This document shows, piece after piece, positions 1 through 9,304 of a DNA stretch of 47,050 nt. The notes beneath the pieces are model-generated. The model made no database searches. It was not told the origin of the DNA and saw only the letters and a program-made list of their open reading frames with translations. The translations under genes and the position numbers were made by a program. Position 1 is the stretch's first letter; each line of letters begins with the position of its first letter. Source of the DNA: Chloroflexota bacterium. GTDB taxonomy: Bacteria > Chloroflexota > Anaerolineae > UBA7937 > B3-Chlor. The DNA lies in the NCBI GenBank assembly GCA_030613785.1, contig JAUWLF010000021.1:1-47050 (forward strand), in the 5' to 3' direction.

Positions 1-87
1 GGTGGGCCGGGTGGATCCACAGGGCATACAGCCGATGGCCACCGCCAACAGAGGCAAAGACAACACAGCAATCAGCAGGTTTCTCAC
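1..87 (-). CDS. N-terminus of a putative lipoprotein or secreted protein (cut by window edge)
   Basis: An open frame of 29 codons runs from a GTG at 87-85 to the window edge. It begins V-R-N followed by a hydrophobic run (LLIAVLSLPLLAVAIGC) and then MPCGSTRPT, which looks like a signal peptide ending in a lipobox-like A-I-G-C. The -3 residue is Ala rather than Leu, so lipidation is only likely. It starts ten bases after the mltG stop on the same strand, so it would be the last visible gene of the alaS-ruvX-mltG operon. No strong Shine-Dalgarno is visible. The function cannot be told from 29 residues. Confidence 0.45.
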   Translation of the reverse strand, partial: MRNLLIAVLSLPLLAVAIGCMPCGSTRPT

Positions 88-96
88 AAGATGCAG

Positions 97-1254
97 CTAT
101 TGCCCTTGGTATTGGTCTTGATTGCGAAGATGCTCCTCATACGTCTCGGCGAAGGCGTGGGAGCCATCAAACTTGGAGAAGAAAAAGAGGTAGCTGGTAT
201 CTGCCGGTTCCAGCACTGCCCGGATGGACGCCAAGCCAGGGCTGCATATCGGCCCCGGAGGCAAGCCCGGGTACAGGTATGTGTTGTAAGGAGAGTCGAA
301 GGGAACATCCTCCTCCAGCGACATCGGTATCTTCCACCACTGTCCCGTGTCCTCCTGATAGCCCAGAGCGTACTGTACCGTCGGGTCAGACTGAAGGTAC
401 ATGCCCTGCTCCAGCCGGTTCAGGTAGACGTTGGCGATAATAGGACGCTCCTCAGCTAGCACAGCCTCCCGTTCGACGATGGAAGCCAGAGTCACCACCT
501 CGTAGATGCTCATTCCCTTATCGGCCGCCATCTGGCGCATCTCAGGCGAGAAGGCCTGAGCGAAGGCGAGCAGCATGAGGTCAATGATCTGGGCAGCACC
601 GTAGTCAACAGGTATCCTGTAGGTCTCTGGGAACAGGAACCCCTCGACAGACGACGGAGCACCTTCCGGATGATCGTACAAGAGGTCGTAGGCGAATTCG
701 CCGCTCTCCACCAAGACCATGAACGTCTGGCTGTCCACCAAGCCCTGTTCCTCCAATAAGGCCGCGACCTCCTCGGCTCTCTTTCCCTCGGGGATCGTTG
801 CCGAAACCTCTCTTAATCGCCCGTGTTGCAGGGACTCTATGATCTCGTCCATGGTCATATCGGCTCGCAGTTCATAGTCCCCAGCCTCCAACTGCGCATC
901 GACCCCCCGATACCGAACCAGCCAGCGGAATAGCTGAGCATCGGAGACAAGACCCTGCCGCTGAAGGCGAGGAGCTATGGTGGCCGCCGTCTCGCCTGGG
1001 TTGATGGTGAAGACCACCACTGTGGGGTCATCACCAGCCGGAGTCTCTACCTCGTTGCGTCGAACGTTCATGTAGATACCCAGCAACGCCTTCTCCAAGG
1101 ACGGGATCTCAATTGCGCTGGAGGTCACCTCTTGAGAGCCTCCCGGGCCCAAGAGGTATCGTCCCCCAAAGACGATGGCGGCGGCCGCAAATGCCAGGGC
1201 AAGAAGAATCAGCCCCCAGCGAAGTACGCCCCTCAAGAGGTCGGCTCTGTCCAA
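97..1254 (-). CDS. mltG: MltG, endolytic murein transglycosylase
   Basis: This membrane-anchored lytic transglycosylase cleaves nascent glycan strands and so sets their length during wall synthesis (known for the YceG/MltG family). The 385-residue product has one transmembrane segment at about residues 12-36, a LysM-like region around 75-150 and the YceG domain to the C-terminus. Seen motifs are ASIVERE at 257-263, whose first Glu (261) matches the catalytic Glu of E. coli MltG, then ANVYLNRL and YNTYLYPGLPPGPI. The start is a TTG at 1254-1252 preceded by a strong AAAGGAGG five bases away. That signal lies inside the end of ruvX, so the genes overlap by 22 bases and are probably translationally coupled. 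The ruvX-mltG order is common in bacteria. Confidence 0.95.
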   Translation of the reverse strand: MDRADLLRGVLRWGLILLALAFAAAAIVFGGRYLLGPGGSQEVTSSAIEIPSLEKALLGIYMNVRRNEVETPAGDDPTVVVFTINPGETAATIAPRLQRQGLVSDAQLFRWLVRYRGVDAQLEAGDYELRADMTMDEIIESLQHGRLREVSATIPEGKRAEEVAALLEEQGLVDSQTFMVLVESGEFAYDLLYDHPEGAPSSVEGFLFPETYRIPVDYGAAQIIDLMLLAFAQAFSPEMRQMAADKGMSIYEVVTLASIVEREAVLAEERPIIANVYLNRLEQGMYLQSDPTVQYALGYQEDTGQWWKIPMSLEEDVPFDSPYNTYLYPGLPPGPICSPGLASIRAVLEPADTSYLFFFSKFDGSHAFAETYEEHLRNQDQYQGQ

Positions 1255-1685
1255 GAGTTCCTCCTTTCCTCCGCGCAGGTGAGAGATTCCAGGTAGTCCT
1301 GGAGGATTACCGCTGCCGCCACAGCGTCAATCCGGCGCTTCCGGTCCCGCCGCTTCCTCCCAGCCTCGATCATCGCCTGTTGTGCCCGTACCGTGGAGAG
1401 TCCCTCATCCCACAGAACGACCGGGGTGTCCACCAGTTCTTGCAGCTTCGCAGCATAGGCCTCTATGTGTCGAGCCTGCACACCTGCCTTCCCGTTCAGC
1501 CCCAGGGGATGCCCCACGATGATCTTCTCCACCTCGTGCTCTCTGGCCAACGCCGCGATGCGGTCCAAGTCCCTCCCCTCGGACCGACAGCGAATCACCT
1601 GTAGGGGGCGAGCTAGAGTCTGCCCTGGATCGCTGAGCGCCACTCCTATCCGCCTGTCCCCTATATCCAACGCCATGAGACGCAT
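1233..1685 (-). CDS. ruvX: RuvX/YqgF, putative Holliday junction resolvase or pre-16S rRNA nuclease
   Basis: The 150-residue product has the compact RNase H-like fold signatures of the YqgF family: ALDIGDRRIG with the metal-binding Asp7, VGHPLGLNG at 57-65, WDEGLST at 92-98 and IDAVAAAVILQDYL with Asp120. Family members are implicated in processing the 5' end of 16S rRNA. The DER-x-ST motif typical of the family reads DEG-x-ST here, so the usual Arg95 is Gly; the acidic residues are kept. The ATG at 1685 has an AGG seven bases upstream. It lies 23 bases after the J-like gene and overlaps mltG. Confidence 0.93.
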   Translation of the reverse strand: MRLMALDIGDRRIGVALSDPGQTLARPLQVIRCRSEGRDLDRIAALAREHEVEKIIVGHPLGLNGKAGVQARHIEAYAAKLQELVDTPVVLWDEGLSTVRAQQAMIEAGRKRRDRKRRIDAVAAAVILQDYLESLTCAEERRNSWTEPTS

Positions 1686-1708
1686 GTGATACCTAGAGCC
1701 CTCGCTTT

Positions 1709-3232
1709 CTAATCAGGGCTGCTCGCCACGGAGGAAATACGCACGGTGATGCGTAGCGAAAGCCACGGCACCCTGCCCCACCATTCCGGGGAGATCTCGA
1801 CAGAAGGCTGCTGTACCAGTGCCAGATGCCGCTCTAGGTACTCCTCCGCGACTTGCACCGGCTTCCCCCTTATGGCCTCTCTTAGGTCCACCTCATCGAT
1901 CTCCACCCAGGTGACTCCTTCAGCCGTGACTTGAAGGGCAACCGTGCCATCGTAGTCGGCCTCGCTGACCTCGTCTATGCGGACCTCCGTTTCGTCTGCC
2001 AGTAGCTGAAATCCTTCCCGCACCTCCAACTGCAACATGCGCAGTCCCAGGATATCCACATCGTCCCTGTCGATGACGGTTCCTCTTACCAGAGCTCGCA
2101 TGTGAAGGCCGAGGGAATCGGCCACATCGCCGGGGAATCTATCATACGTTTCAGTCAACACAAAGGCGGTGAGCGATTCGCGCGGCAAGAACTCCTCACC
2201 ACTCAACTCCACCATCAATGCGCTGTACCCCTCCCCCGTGAGGCGTTGAAGCAACAATTCGCTGAGCTGAACCTTGTCCGCTGCAGTCACGTATCTCACC
2301 TGACTCATCGCGCCAGCCTCAGCTGGCGCGATGTTGATGACATTCACCTGGCGATCCAGAGGCCCTTCCACGCGATTAATGGAGTAGGCTGGGACATTGC
2401 CGCTTGGCCCCGGCTCTATGGCCTCTATCGGAGCACGGCCCCTGCCACCCACTCGAGGAGGCAAAGTGACCTCCTCCGTGGTGCGGAAACGAATGGTCGT
2501 TCCAGCGCTCGTGGCCACTATGGTGTCTGAGACCACTGTGGTGGCCTGGCTTCGTTTGTTGGTGAAAACCACCTCCCCCGTCGCCCTTACGTCTGGCTCA
2601 TCCCTGACGGCGGTCGTTGCCATCTCGTCGCTACCGACTATGTCGATCTCCACTACGCGGGCCGGCACTCGAAGGGTGATGAAGTCCACGCTCTCCAGAT
2701 CGGGACTGGCCTCGACGGAGATAGTCGTGATCACAGGATACAACACGGGCTCTAGAGCGACAATCGCTGTTGGTACGAACACCAGCAGAATCACGCCCAG
2801 AAACGCCAACATCATCAGGAACATGACAGCGAATACGACTTGCTCGCCAAGTCTGAGAGTGTCGGACACTGGAGGGGCGGTAATCGCCGTTCCTGTGAGT
2901 CTCTGTCGAGGCGATAGACCGAGGCCATCAGTCGCAAGGGGTTTCGACCGTGCCCAGTTGGCCTTCTGACCCCTCCCTACCGACGAGAAGGTCCGAAAAC
3001 CGAGGGAGTGGGCCAGATCCTTCAACCCACGATCCCTAGTCACCAGGGCTACCTCTTTCTCCAGAGCAATGACCTGTCGTCCCAAGAGCTTCAAATCGAC
3101 GAGACCATCCAGTCCAAGACAGTCCTTGGGGACCACCAGCAGTACACGTTTCCCCTCAGCACTCTTCAATCGCTCACGGATAGCCGCTGCATCGTCACTT
3201 TCGTGTAGCTGAATCACCCCTAGCTGGCTCAA
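1709..3232 (-). CDS. Membrane-anchored baseplate J-like protein
   Basis: The 507-residue product has three parts: a cytoplasmic N-terminal domain of about 90 residues with alternating hydrophobic strands (KRVLLVVP, VALVTRD), one strong transmembrane segment at about 140-165, and a large extracytoplasmic beta-rich domain. That domain contains GTTIRFRTTEEVTLPP and a following stretch resembling the gp47/baseplate J-like fold as annotated in many Chloroflexota. The name reflects fold similarity; nothing here suggests a phage tail. The start is a TTG at 3232 overlapping the upstream TGA by four bases (TTGA), with GAGGGAG just upstream, so its translation is coupled to the FtsA-like gene. The pairing suggests that a cytoplasmic actin-like ATPase and a one-pass membrane partner work together. 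The true function is unknown to me. Confidence 0.7.
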   Translation of the reverse strand: MSQLGVIQLHESDDAAAIRERLKSAEGKRVLLVVPKDCLGLDGLVDLKLLGRQVIALEKEVALVTRDRGLKDLAHSLGFRTFSSVGRGQKANWARSKPLATDGLGLSPRQRLTGTAITAPPVSDTLRLGEQVVFAVMFLMMLAFLGVILLVFVPTAIVALEPVLYPVITTISVEASPDLESVDFITLRVPARVVEIDIVGSDEMATTAVRDEPDVRATGEVVFTNKRSQATTVVSDTIVATSAGTTIRFRTTEEVTLPPRVGGRGRAPIEAIEPGPSGNVPAYSINRVEGPLDRQVNVINIAPAEAGAMSQVRYVTAADKVQLSELLLQRLTGEGYSALMVELSGEEFLPRESLTAFVLTETYDRFPGDVADSLGLHMRALVRGTVIDRDDVDILGLRMLQLEVREGFQLLADETEVRIDEVSEADYDGTVALQVTAEGVTWVEIDEVDLREAIRGKPVQVAEEYLERHLALVQQPSVEISPEWWGRVPWLSLRITVRISSVASSPD

Positions 3233-4521
3233 GCTCCCTCCCCTGAGTCAACGAAGATCTCCGGTCTCTTCACTTGCCACAGAAGAGACCGCAACGAATC
3301 CTCTTGCGTATCACGAAGCATAACATAAGCAGCAAGTGCCGCCGGCGCGACATACTGTTGGCCTCGCAACTGGCCCGTTCTGTCCAGCACACGGGGGATG
3401 TCTCGCGGCTCCATCAGTCGCACTTGAGGGTGGCGCGAGACACCGAGTACCTCCATCCAGGGGTGAGAGCGCACCGCCTCCACAATGCCTAACAGTTTAC
3501 TGCCTCCGCCGCACAGATTGAACCGATGCGGGACTGGATGGGAACCCGAAAGCTTCCCCACGAGAGTCGAAACCGCTCCTAGCCAAGCCTCTGTCACACG
3601 ACTCATGACAGCCTGTGCCTCGACAGGAATCCCTATCACTCCGCGACTGTAGGCCAGCTTCAATCTCTCAGCTTCTCTCCAAGGCAACTCGAGGACCTCA
3701 GCCAGATGTTCCGTGAAATCTCCGCCGCCCAAGGGAATACTGGCCGTCGCCTGGGCCCTACCAGTGTACACCACAGCTATGTCAGTGGCCCTCCCACCTA
3801 CATCTATGGCCACCGACTGTCTCGCCCCGACCGCCGAAGCCAAGGCTTGCCAACCAGATGATGTCATCAAGATCTCCAAGCCCAAGCCTTCGGCCATCTC
3901 TTCCACAGATCTCAGGTACGATGATGAGACAGCCACATTGAAAACCGTGAGTGCGAGCTTCTCCCCCCGGAAACCCAAGGGATCCGTCACACTCCGACCG
4001 TCCACCTGTAGGTCGCACACGGAAGTTTCCACCAGTCTCGCCTTCGTGCACTCAGGGTTATGTCGCGACTGCATCTTGCGTCCCAGCCGCCGCAGCGCTA
4101 GCCGCTGAGCTCGTTCCGCAACCTCTCTCAACTCTCTCTCAGTTACCCGAGTTGATGGATCCGAACGATGATGCGTCACTGAAAACGTCTCTGCCGTGGT
4201 CAAACAGTTGGGCAAACCAATCACGACCCAATCGGGCACCACCTGTGTGCCACAGCACCGAGCAGTCATGTCTTCGGCTCGGCCAAGAGCCTGGCCACAA
4301 CTTCTACGCACTCTTGAGATGTCAACGACGCGTCCATCCATCCCACACCATGCCTGGCGACAGGACGCACTCCCAACACCCACCACCGAGCATTCGGACC
4401 CCCTCATCTCGACCACCAGGGCCTTGACCTGCTCAGTGCCTAAATCCAGAACGGTGCAGAAGGTTGGCCCCTCAACCACGGCCTCATGCCTACGCGCGAT
4501 CTTAGACAGCAACTCACGCAA
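3229..4521 (-). CDS. FtsA/PilM-like actin-fold ATPase
   Basis: The 430-residue soluble protein carries actin-superfamily phosphate-binding segments: TVLDLGTEQVKALV at about 23-36 (phosphate 1) and SVAIDVGGRATDIAVV near 235 (phosphate 2). Between them lies an SHS2-like insertion (KLALTVFNVAVSSSYLRSV), and near 345 an adenosine-type LCGGGSKL. This order matches FtsA/PilM proteins. No C-terminal amphipathic membrane-targeting helix typical of FtsA is obvious, and there is no ftsZ nearby, so a PilM-like or lineage-specific role is as likely as division. The start is TTG at 4521 with AGGAG six bases upstream; no ATG is available upstream in frame before a stop. It follows alaS by 75 bases and overlaps the J-like gene. 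Confidence 0.75.
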   Translation of the reverse strand: MRELLSKIARRHEAVVEGPTFCTVLDLGTEQVKALVVEMRGSECSVVGVGSASCRQAWCGMDGRVVDISRVRRSCGQALGRAEDMTARCCGTQVVPDWVVIGLPNCLTTAETFSVTHHRSDPSTRVTERELREVAERAQRLALRRLGRKMQSRHNPECTKARLVETSVCDLQVDGRSVTDPLGFRGEKLALTVFNVAVSSSYLRSVEEMAEGLGLEILMTSSGWQALASAVGARQSVAIDVGGRATDIAVVYTGRAQATASIPLGGGDFTEHLAEVLELPWREAERLKLAYSRGVIGIPVEAQAVMSRVTEAWLGAVSTLVGKLSGSHPVPHRFNLCGGGSKLLGIVEAVRSHPWMEVLGVSRHPQVRLMEPRDIPRVLDRTGQLRGQQYVAPAALAAYVMLRDTQEDSLRSLLWQVKRPEIFVDSGEGA

Positions 4522-4596
4522 ATCGGGCTCCTCGCAACTGCGCGGTATGGATGAGCGTGGGGATCCCCGTGGTGGGCTTGTGGAGCACCGGAGGAC

Positions 4597-7221
4597 TTAG
4601 CGGTTGGCCACGAGTTCGTTCACGAGGCTCAGAGCCTCACCTATCCGTTCCGCATCCCTTCCGCCCGCCTGCGCCAGGGTTGCACGACCCCCACCACTGC
4701 CGCCGACGACCGCTGCAACCTCCTTGACCAAGTAGTCTGCCTTCAGGCCCATGTCGACCAGATCAGGGGTCACGGCTACCACAAAGCCTGGCTTGCCCCC
4801 CATCACCGCACCCAGCACGATGACCGCAGACCCTAGTTGGTCTCGCAGCCAATCACTCATCTCCCGCAGTGTCCTCATACTGGCGGCCTCAACCTCTGTG
4901 GAGAGCACCCTGATACCATCGACATCACGGACTTGGTCCAAAGCTCTCCCCATCTCTTCCCTGGCAAGGCGCCGCCGCAAACTCCCTATCTCTTTCCGCT
5001 GGGCTTCCACCTCATTGAGCAGAGCGCTCACATTCGCGTCGACCTCTGCCGGGGTCCCACCCAACTGAGAAGCTATGGCATCCAGAAGGGAAAGGCGCTG
5101 ACGGACGTACTGTTCCGCCGCGCGACCAGTGACGGCCTCGATTCGGCGCAGGCCTCTGCCGATGCTGCCTTCGCTCAAGATGTGAAAGGAGCCGATCTGA
5201 CCGGTGGCCCTCAAATGCGTGCCAGCGCAGAGTTCGCGCGTGTAGTCACCCGCGCTGACTACCCGTACCTGCTCGCCGTATTTCTCGCCGAAAATGGCAA
5301 AAGCACCGGAAGCTATGGCCGTCTCATAGTCAGTGATGTTGGTCATGACTGGCAGGTTATCTCTGATTCTGGCAGTGACCAGCCTCTCCACGGAATGAAG
5401 TTCATCCGGCGTCACCCCTTGCAAGTGCGTGAAGTCGAACCGGAGCTTGTCGGGCGCAACCTCGGACCCTGACTGCTGGGCATGCTCTCCCAACACCTCC
5501 CTCAGAGCCTTGTGCAACAAGTGTGTGGCGGTATGATTGCGTGCGATGTCCAATCGCCTACCCTCATCGACCTTGGCCCGCACCTCGTCACCTTGCCGCA
5601 GTCGCCCGCGGGCGACTGTTCCGTAGTGCACACTCAGAGCTGGCAAAGAGCTCTGAGTGTCAGATATGACAATCTCACCGTCAGCACTGGCAAGCAAACC
5701 CGCGTCGCCGACCTGTCCACCCGCCTCCGCGTAGAAAGGTGTCTCCCTGAGCACTACACCTACCTCGTCGCCCTCGGCCACTTCACTCACCGCTTGCCCA
5801 TCCCTCGCCAAGCTGATGATTTGCGTCGTCGCCTCCAACGTGTCATAGCCCCGGAACGCCGTTGGCGGTAGATCCAGAGTGCGATAGAACTCGCTCTGCC
5901 GTGCCAAACCGAAGGTTTGCGCCTCGCGTGCCCGCCTTCGTTGCCTGATCATTGCTTTCTCGAAGCCCTCTTCGTCAACTTCGAGGCCCTTCTCGCCAGC
6001 CACTTCTCTGGTCAACTCCATAGGGAAGCCATAGGTGTCATACAGTCGGAATACCTCCTCCCCTGGGATTCTGCTCTTCCCTGCTGATGAAATGCCAGCA
6101 ATCACGTCTTCCAACAAAGCTGAGCCCACCGCCAGCGTGTGTTGAAAACCCCTTTCCTCCTGGGTGACAACGCCCAAGATGAATTGCTCTCGATCCTTCA
6201 GATCGGGGTAGTATTCGCCCATGAGCTCCACGACCACCGGCACTATCTCTTCCAAGAATGGCTCTTCCCTCCCAAGCAATCTGCCGTGGCGCACCGCGCG
6301 CCGCAAGATCCGGCGCAACACATATCCGCGACCGTCGTTGCTGGGAAGCACGCCATCGGCGATGAGAAAGGTGATGGCACGCCCATGCTCAGCGATAATG
6401 CGCAATGACCGGTCCACTGCCTCGTCTTCACGATAGGACTCGCCCACGAGTTCACTGGTCCTCGTCACAATTGGAGCAAGGAGGTCCGTCTCGTATACAG
6501 ACCCGACGCCCTGCATCACCACGGCGGTGCGCTCCAGCCCCATCCCAGTATCAATGTTCTGCTGCGGCAGCGGGATCAACCGGCCTTCTTTATCCTGGTC
6601 ATACTCCATGAAGACCAGATTCCAGATCTCCAGAAAGCGTTCGCAATCGCATCCAGGCACACAGCCTTCGCGACCACAACCTGCCTCAGGGCCACGATCA
6701 AAGAAGACCTCAGAGCAAGGACCGCAAGGCCCTGTTTCGCCGGCCGGGCCCCAGAAGTTGTCCTCCTTACCCAGGCGTACTATCCTTGTCGCAGGCAAGG
6801 CGATCTCCCGCCACAAAGAGTGTGCCTCCTCATCCTCGTGGTAGATGCTGGCCCAGATACGATCTTCTGACAGTTCCAGATACTCGGTCACGAACTCCCA
6901 CGCCAGTTGGATGGCCCCCTTCTTGAAGTAGTCACCGATAGAGAAATTGCCCAGCATCTCGAAGAAGGTCAGGCTACGCTCATTTCCCACCTTGTCTATG
7001 TCAGTCGTGCGAAAGCACTTCTGGGAGGAAGCCAGGCGCCTTGAGGGGGGCTCAACCTCACCGGAGAAGTAGGGCTTGAACTGGACCATCCCGGCGCCGG
7101 TGAAGAGCAAGGTGGGATCCCCTTCCGGAACGAGGGAAGAACTGGGCACTACCAAATGCCCTTTGTCGGAGAAGAAGTCCAGAAAGGCCTGCCGGATGTC
7201 GGCACTGCTAATCGGTTTCAT
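4597..7221 (-). CDS. alaS: Alanyl-tRNA synthetase
   Basis: AlaS charges tRNA-Ala and hydrolyses Ser/Gly mischarged tRNA. The full-length product of 874 residues has the class II catalytic core (TGAGMVQFKPYF, CFRTTDIDKVG, GRGYVLRRILRRAVRHG), the editing domain with zinc-binding HTATHLLHKAL and CAGTHLR, then the coiled linker and C-Ala domain with a Gly-rich GGSGGGR. The frame is open up to a TTG at 7236, but the ATG at 7221 gives the canonical start (MKPISSADIRQAFLDFF) and is preferred. It is the first gene of the operon, about 40 bases downstream of the start point predicted from the TTGACA/TAGAAT promoter. Confidence 0.98.
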   Translation of the reverse strand: MKPISSADIRQAFLDFFSDKGHLVVPSSSLVPEGDPTLLFTGAGMVQFKPYFSGEVEPPSRRLASSQKCFRTTDIDKVGNERSLTFFEMLGNFSIGDYFKKGAIQLAWEFVTEYLELSEDRIWASIYHEDEEAHSLWREIALPATRIVRLGKEDNFWGPAGETGPCGPCSEVFFDRGPEAGCGREGCVPGCDCERFLEIWNLVFMEYDQDKEGRLIPLPQQNIDTGMGLERTAVVMQGVGSVYETDLLAPIVTRTSELVGESYREDEAVDRSLRIIAEHGRAITFLIADGVLPSNDGRGYVLRRILRRAVRHGRLLGREEPFLEEIVPVVVELMGEYYPDLKDREQFILGVVTQEERGFQHTLAVGSALLEDVIAGISSAGKSRIPGEEVFRLYDTYGFPMELTREVAGEKGLEVDEEGFEKAMIRQRRRAREAQTFGLARQSEFYRTLDLPPTAFRGYDTLEATTQIISLARDGQAVSEVAEGDEVGVVLRETPFYAEAGGQVGDAGLLASADGEIVISDTQSSLPALSVHYGTVARGRLRQGDEVRAKVDEGRRLDIARNHTATHLLHKALREVLGEHAQQSGSEVAPDKLRFDFTHLQGVTPDELHSVERLVTARIRDNLPVMTNITDYETAIASGAFAIFGEKYGEQVRVVSAGDYTRELCAGTHLRATGQIGSFHILSEGSIGRGLRRIEAVTGRAAEQYVRQRLSLLDAIASQLGGTPAEVDANVSALLNEVEAQRKEIGSLRRRLAREEMGRALDQVRDVDGIRVLSTEVEAASMRTLREMSDWLRDQLGSAVIVLGAVMGGKPGFVVAVTPDLVDMGLKADYLVKEVAAVVGGSGGGRATLAQAGGRDAERIGEALSLVNELVANR

Positions 7222-7268
7222 CCATCCATTCCCCAAGGACCCGGCGGTAACGCGCGGGCCCCAGACCC

Positions 7269-7297
7269 ATTCTAGGATAAGTCCATATCGTTGTCAA
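7269..7297 (-). promoter_or_regulatory. Sigma70-type promoter of the alaS operon
   Basis: On the minus strand TTGACA (7297-7292), a 17-base spacer and TAGAAT (7274-7269) form a near-consensus promoter. The predicted start is near 7262, giving a leader of about 40 bases before the alaS ATG. Confidence 0.85.
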
Positions 7298-7413
7298 ACC
7301 CCACGGGGCATCGGAAGTCTTGACTTCTTGTGAGTAATAGAATAGAATTCCGCCGCAATCCTGGAGCCTCCCTTGACAACTGCAAGTGGCATTCCCCGAC
7401 CGAGGAGCGGAAG

Positions 7414-7441
7414 TTGATGATTGCGCGAGATGTGGTATAAT
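7414..7441 (+). promoter_or_regulatory. Sigma70-type promoter of the rplY-mre operon
   Basis: TTGATG (7414-7419), a 16-base spacer and a perfect TATAAT (7436-7441) lie upstream of the L25 gene. Transcription should start near 7448, giving a leader of about 32 bases. It diverges from the alaS promoter; the two -35 boxes are about 117 bases apart. Confidence 0.85.
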
Positions 7442-7479
7442 ATTTCTTTCGGGACACAAAAAGAGAAAGGCATACCTTG

Positions 7480-8184
7480 ATGATGGAGCAGATCGAGTTA
7501 AGAGTGCAAGAGCGAAGCTTGATTGGAAAGAAGACCAAGCGCCTGCGTAGGTCTGGATTGATTCCTGCCATACTGTATGGACCTCGGACGGAGCCGAGCC
7601 CGCTACAGGTGAAGGAGCGCGACCTGCGCCTGGCCCTCGACAGAGCTGGCACGAACCATCTCATTGTCTTGACGCTAGGTGAGGCTGACGAACCAAGGAT
7701 GACTCTAGCGCGGGAGGTCCAACGGGATGTCGTCACCCATTCACTCCTTCATGTCGATTTCTACGAAGTGGTGATGACTGAGAAGATAACCGCTGACATC
7801 CCAGTCACTCTTGTGGGGGAATCACCGATCGTCGTACGAAACGCAGGCCTGCTGGTAAGAGGTATTGACTCGGTGCAGGTGCAGTGTTTGCCCAGTCAGC
7901 TGCTGGGATCGATCGTGGTAGATGTTAGCGTTCTGGAAGAGCTGGAGCAGGCCGTTCTGGTAGAGAATCTCGAGGTAGATGAGTTCATTGAGATCCTGAC
8001 CAATCCCGAGGAAGTGCTGGTCAAAGTGCTACCGCTCAGACTTGAGGAACTAGTCGCGGAGGAAGTCGAGGCTGCCGAGGTCGAAGTCATAGGAGCCGGT
8101 GAAGAGCTTGCGGCGGAACCTGAGGAGGTATTGGAGGAAGCACGCGAAGCCGAGGAAGCGGAACAAGAAACAGAGGCCAACTAG
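7480..8184 (+). CDS. rplY: Ribosomal protein L25/general stress protein CTC
   Basis: This 5S rRNA-binding protein of the large subunit is the long CTC form (234 residues). The N-terminal L25 domain has GKKTKRLRRSGLIPAILYG and HSLLHVDFYEV; the C-terminal TL5-like beta domain runs to about 190. A very acidic Glu-rich tail of about 45 residues (EELVAEEVEAAEVEV and on) follows. In-frame TTG-ATG-ATG codons follow an AAAGG. The first ATG (7480) has a nine-base spacing and is chosen. The gene leads the mreBCD block, 43 bases before mreB. Confidence 0.93.
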   Translation: MMEQIELRVQERSLIGKKTKRLRRSGLIPAILYGPRTEPSPLQVKERDLRLALDRAGTNHLIVLTLGEADEPRMTLAREVQRDVVTHSLLHVDFYEVVMTEKITADIPVTLVGESPIVVRNAGLLVRGIDSVQVQCLPSQLLGSIVVDVSVLEELEQAVLVENLEVDEFIEILTNPEEVLVKVLPLRLEELVAEEVEAAEVEVIGAGEELAAEPEEVLEEAREAEEAEQETEAN

Positions 8185-8227
8185 GGAGCGGCTCTCGTAG
8201 GCCGGCGGCTAGAGAGAGGAGATATCG

Positions 8228-9289
8228 GTGTTTAGTCCTTTGAACGCCATCTTGGGCTTGTTCTCCCGGGACATCGCCATTGACCTTGGAACGGCCAATA
8301 CTCTTGTGTTGGTGCGAGGTCAAGGAATCGTCATCAATGAACCATCGGTGGTAGCCATTGAGAAGAAGAGCAAGAAGGTTCTCGCCGTGGGTGACGAGGC
8401 AAAGGAGATGGTGGGACGCACGCCAGCCAACATAGTGGCCGTGAGACCACTACGGGACGGCGTGATCTCAGATTTCGATGTGACTGAGCGGATGCTTCAC
8501 TACTTCATCAGGAAAGTCCACGAGCGCGCCCTCTTGCCGATACCACGTCCTCGGGTGGTGGTGGGACTACCCAGTGGCGTCACCGAGGTGGAGAAGAGAG
8601 CTGTCCACGACGCCTGCGCAAACGCCGGTGCGCGCCAGACTTTGCTCATCGAGCAACCTACGGCCGCGGCCTTGGGGGCGAGCCTGCCCATAAACGAGGC
8701 GGTGGGAAGCATGATCGTGGACATCGGGGGTGGTACCTCGGAGATGGCGATCTTCGCTCTGGGAGGAATCGTGGTCAGTCGCTCACTACGGATAGCCGGT
8801 GACGAGATGGATGAGGAGATAATGCGCTACGCCCGCGAGAAATACAATCTGCTGATCGGCCAGCGCATGGCAGAGCGGGTCAAGATGGCTATCGGTTCAG
8901 CCTACCCGTTGCCAGACGAACAAACCATGACCTTGCGGGGGCGCAACTTGATCACAGGCTTGCCGGAAGCGGTAGACATCAGCAGCGTAGAGGTCAGAGA
9001 GGCTTTGTCCTCCCCTGTGGGCACGATAATCGAGGGAATAAGAACGACTCTCGAAGAGACCCCCCCCGAGTTGATCGCTGATCTGATGGAGCATGGAATA
9101 GCTCTCGCAGGCGGAGGCGCGCTCCTCAAAGGCATAGCCGAAAGGCTGTCCGACGAAACCAAGATGCACGTCTACGTCGCCGATGATGCAATGACCTGCG
9201 TTGTAAGAGGCGGCGGGATGGTCCTCGAAGAGCTGGACACCTTAAGCCACGTACTGACCACTACCCAACGTCGCAACTCACGGCGCTGA
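8228..9289 (+). CDS. mreB: MreB, actin-like shape-determining protein
   Basis: MreB forms membrane-associated filaments that direct lateral wall synthesis. The 353 residues show the complete actin-fold set: DIAIDLGTANTLV at about 14-26 (phosphate 1), RPRVVVGLPSGVT, EQPTAAALG (connect 1), MIVDIGGGTSEMAI at about 160-173 (phosphate 2) and IALAGGGALLKG near 290 (adenosine). The N-terminal FSPLNAILGLFSRD could serve as the membrane-binding amphipathic helix. The start is GTG at 8228, following AGAGGAG. It is followed 15 bases later by mreC. Confidence 0.97.
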   Translation: MFSPLNAILGLFSRDIAIDLGTANTLVLVRGQGIVINEPSVVAIEKKSKKVLAVGDEAKEMVGRTPANIVAVRPLRDGVISDFDVTERMLHYFIRKVHERALLPIPRPRVVVGLPSGVTEVEKRAVHDACANAGARQTLLIEQPTAAALGASLPINEAVGSMIVDIGGGTSEMAIFALGGIVVSRSLRIAGDEMDEEIMRYAREKYNLLIGQRMAERVKMAIGSAYPLPDEQTMTLRGRNLITGLPEAVDISSVEVREALSSPVGTIIEGIRTTLEETPPELIADLMEHGIALAGGGALLKGIAERLSDETKMHVYVADDAMTCVVRGGGMVLEELDTLSHVLTTTQRRNSRR

Positions 9290-9304
9290 TCTGAGGAGGC
9301 TGAG

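Noticed and set aside
7221-7236. TTG at 7236 as the alaS start
   Set aside because: AlaS proteins normally start right before the S-x-x-IRxxFLxFF segment, which the ATG at 7221 gives.
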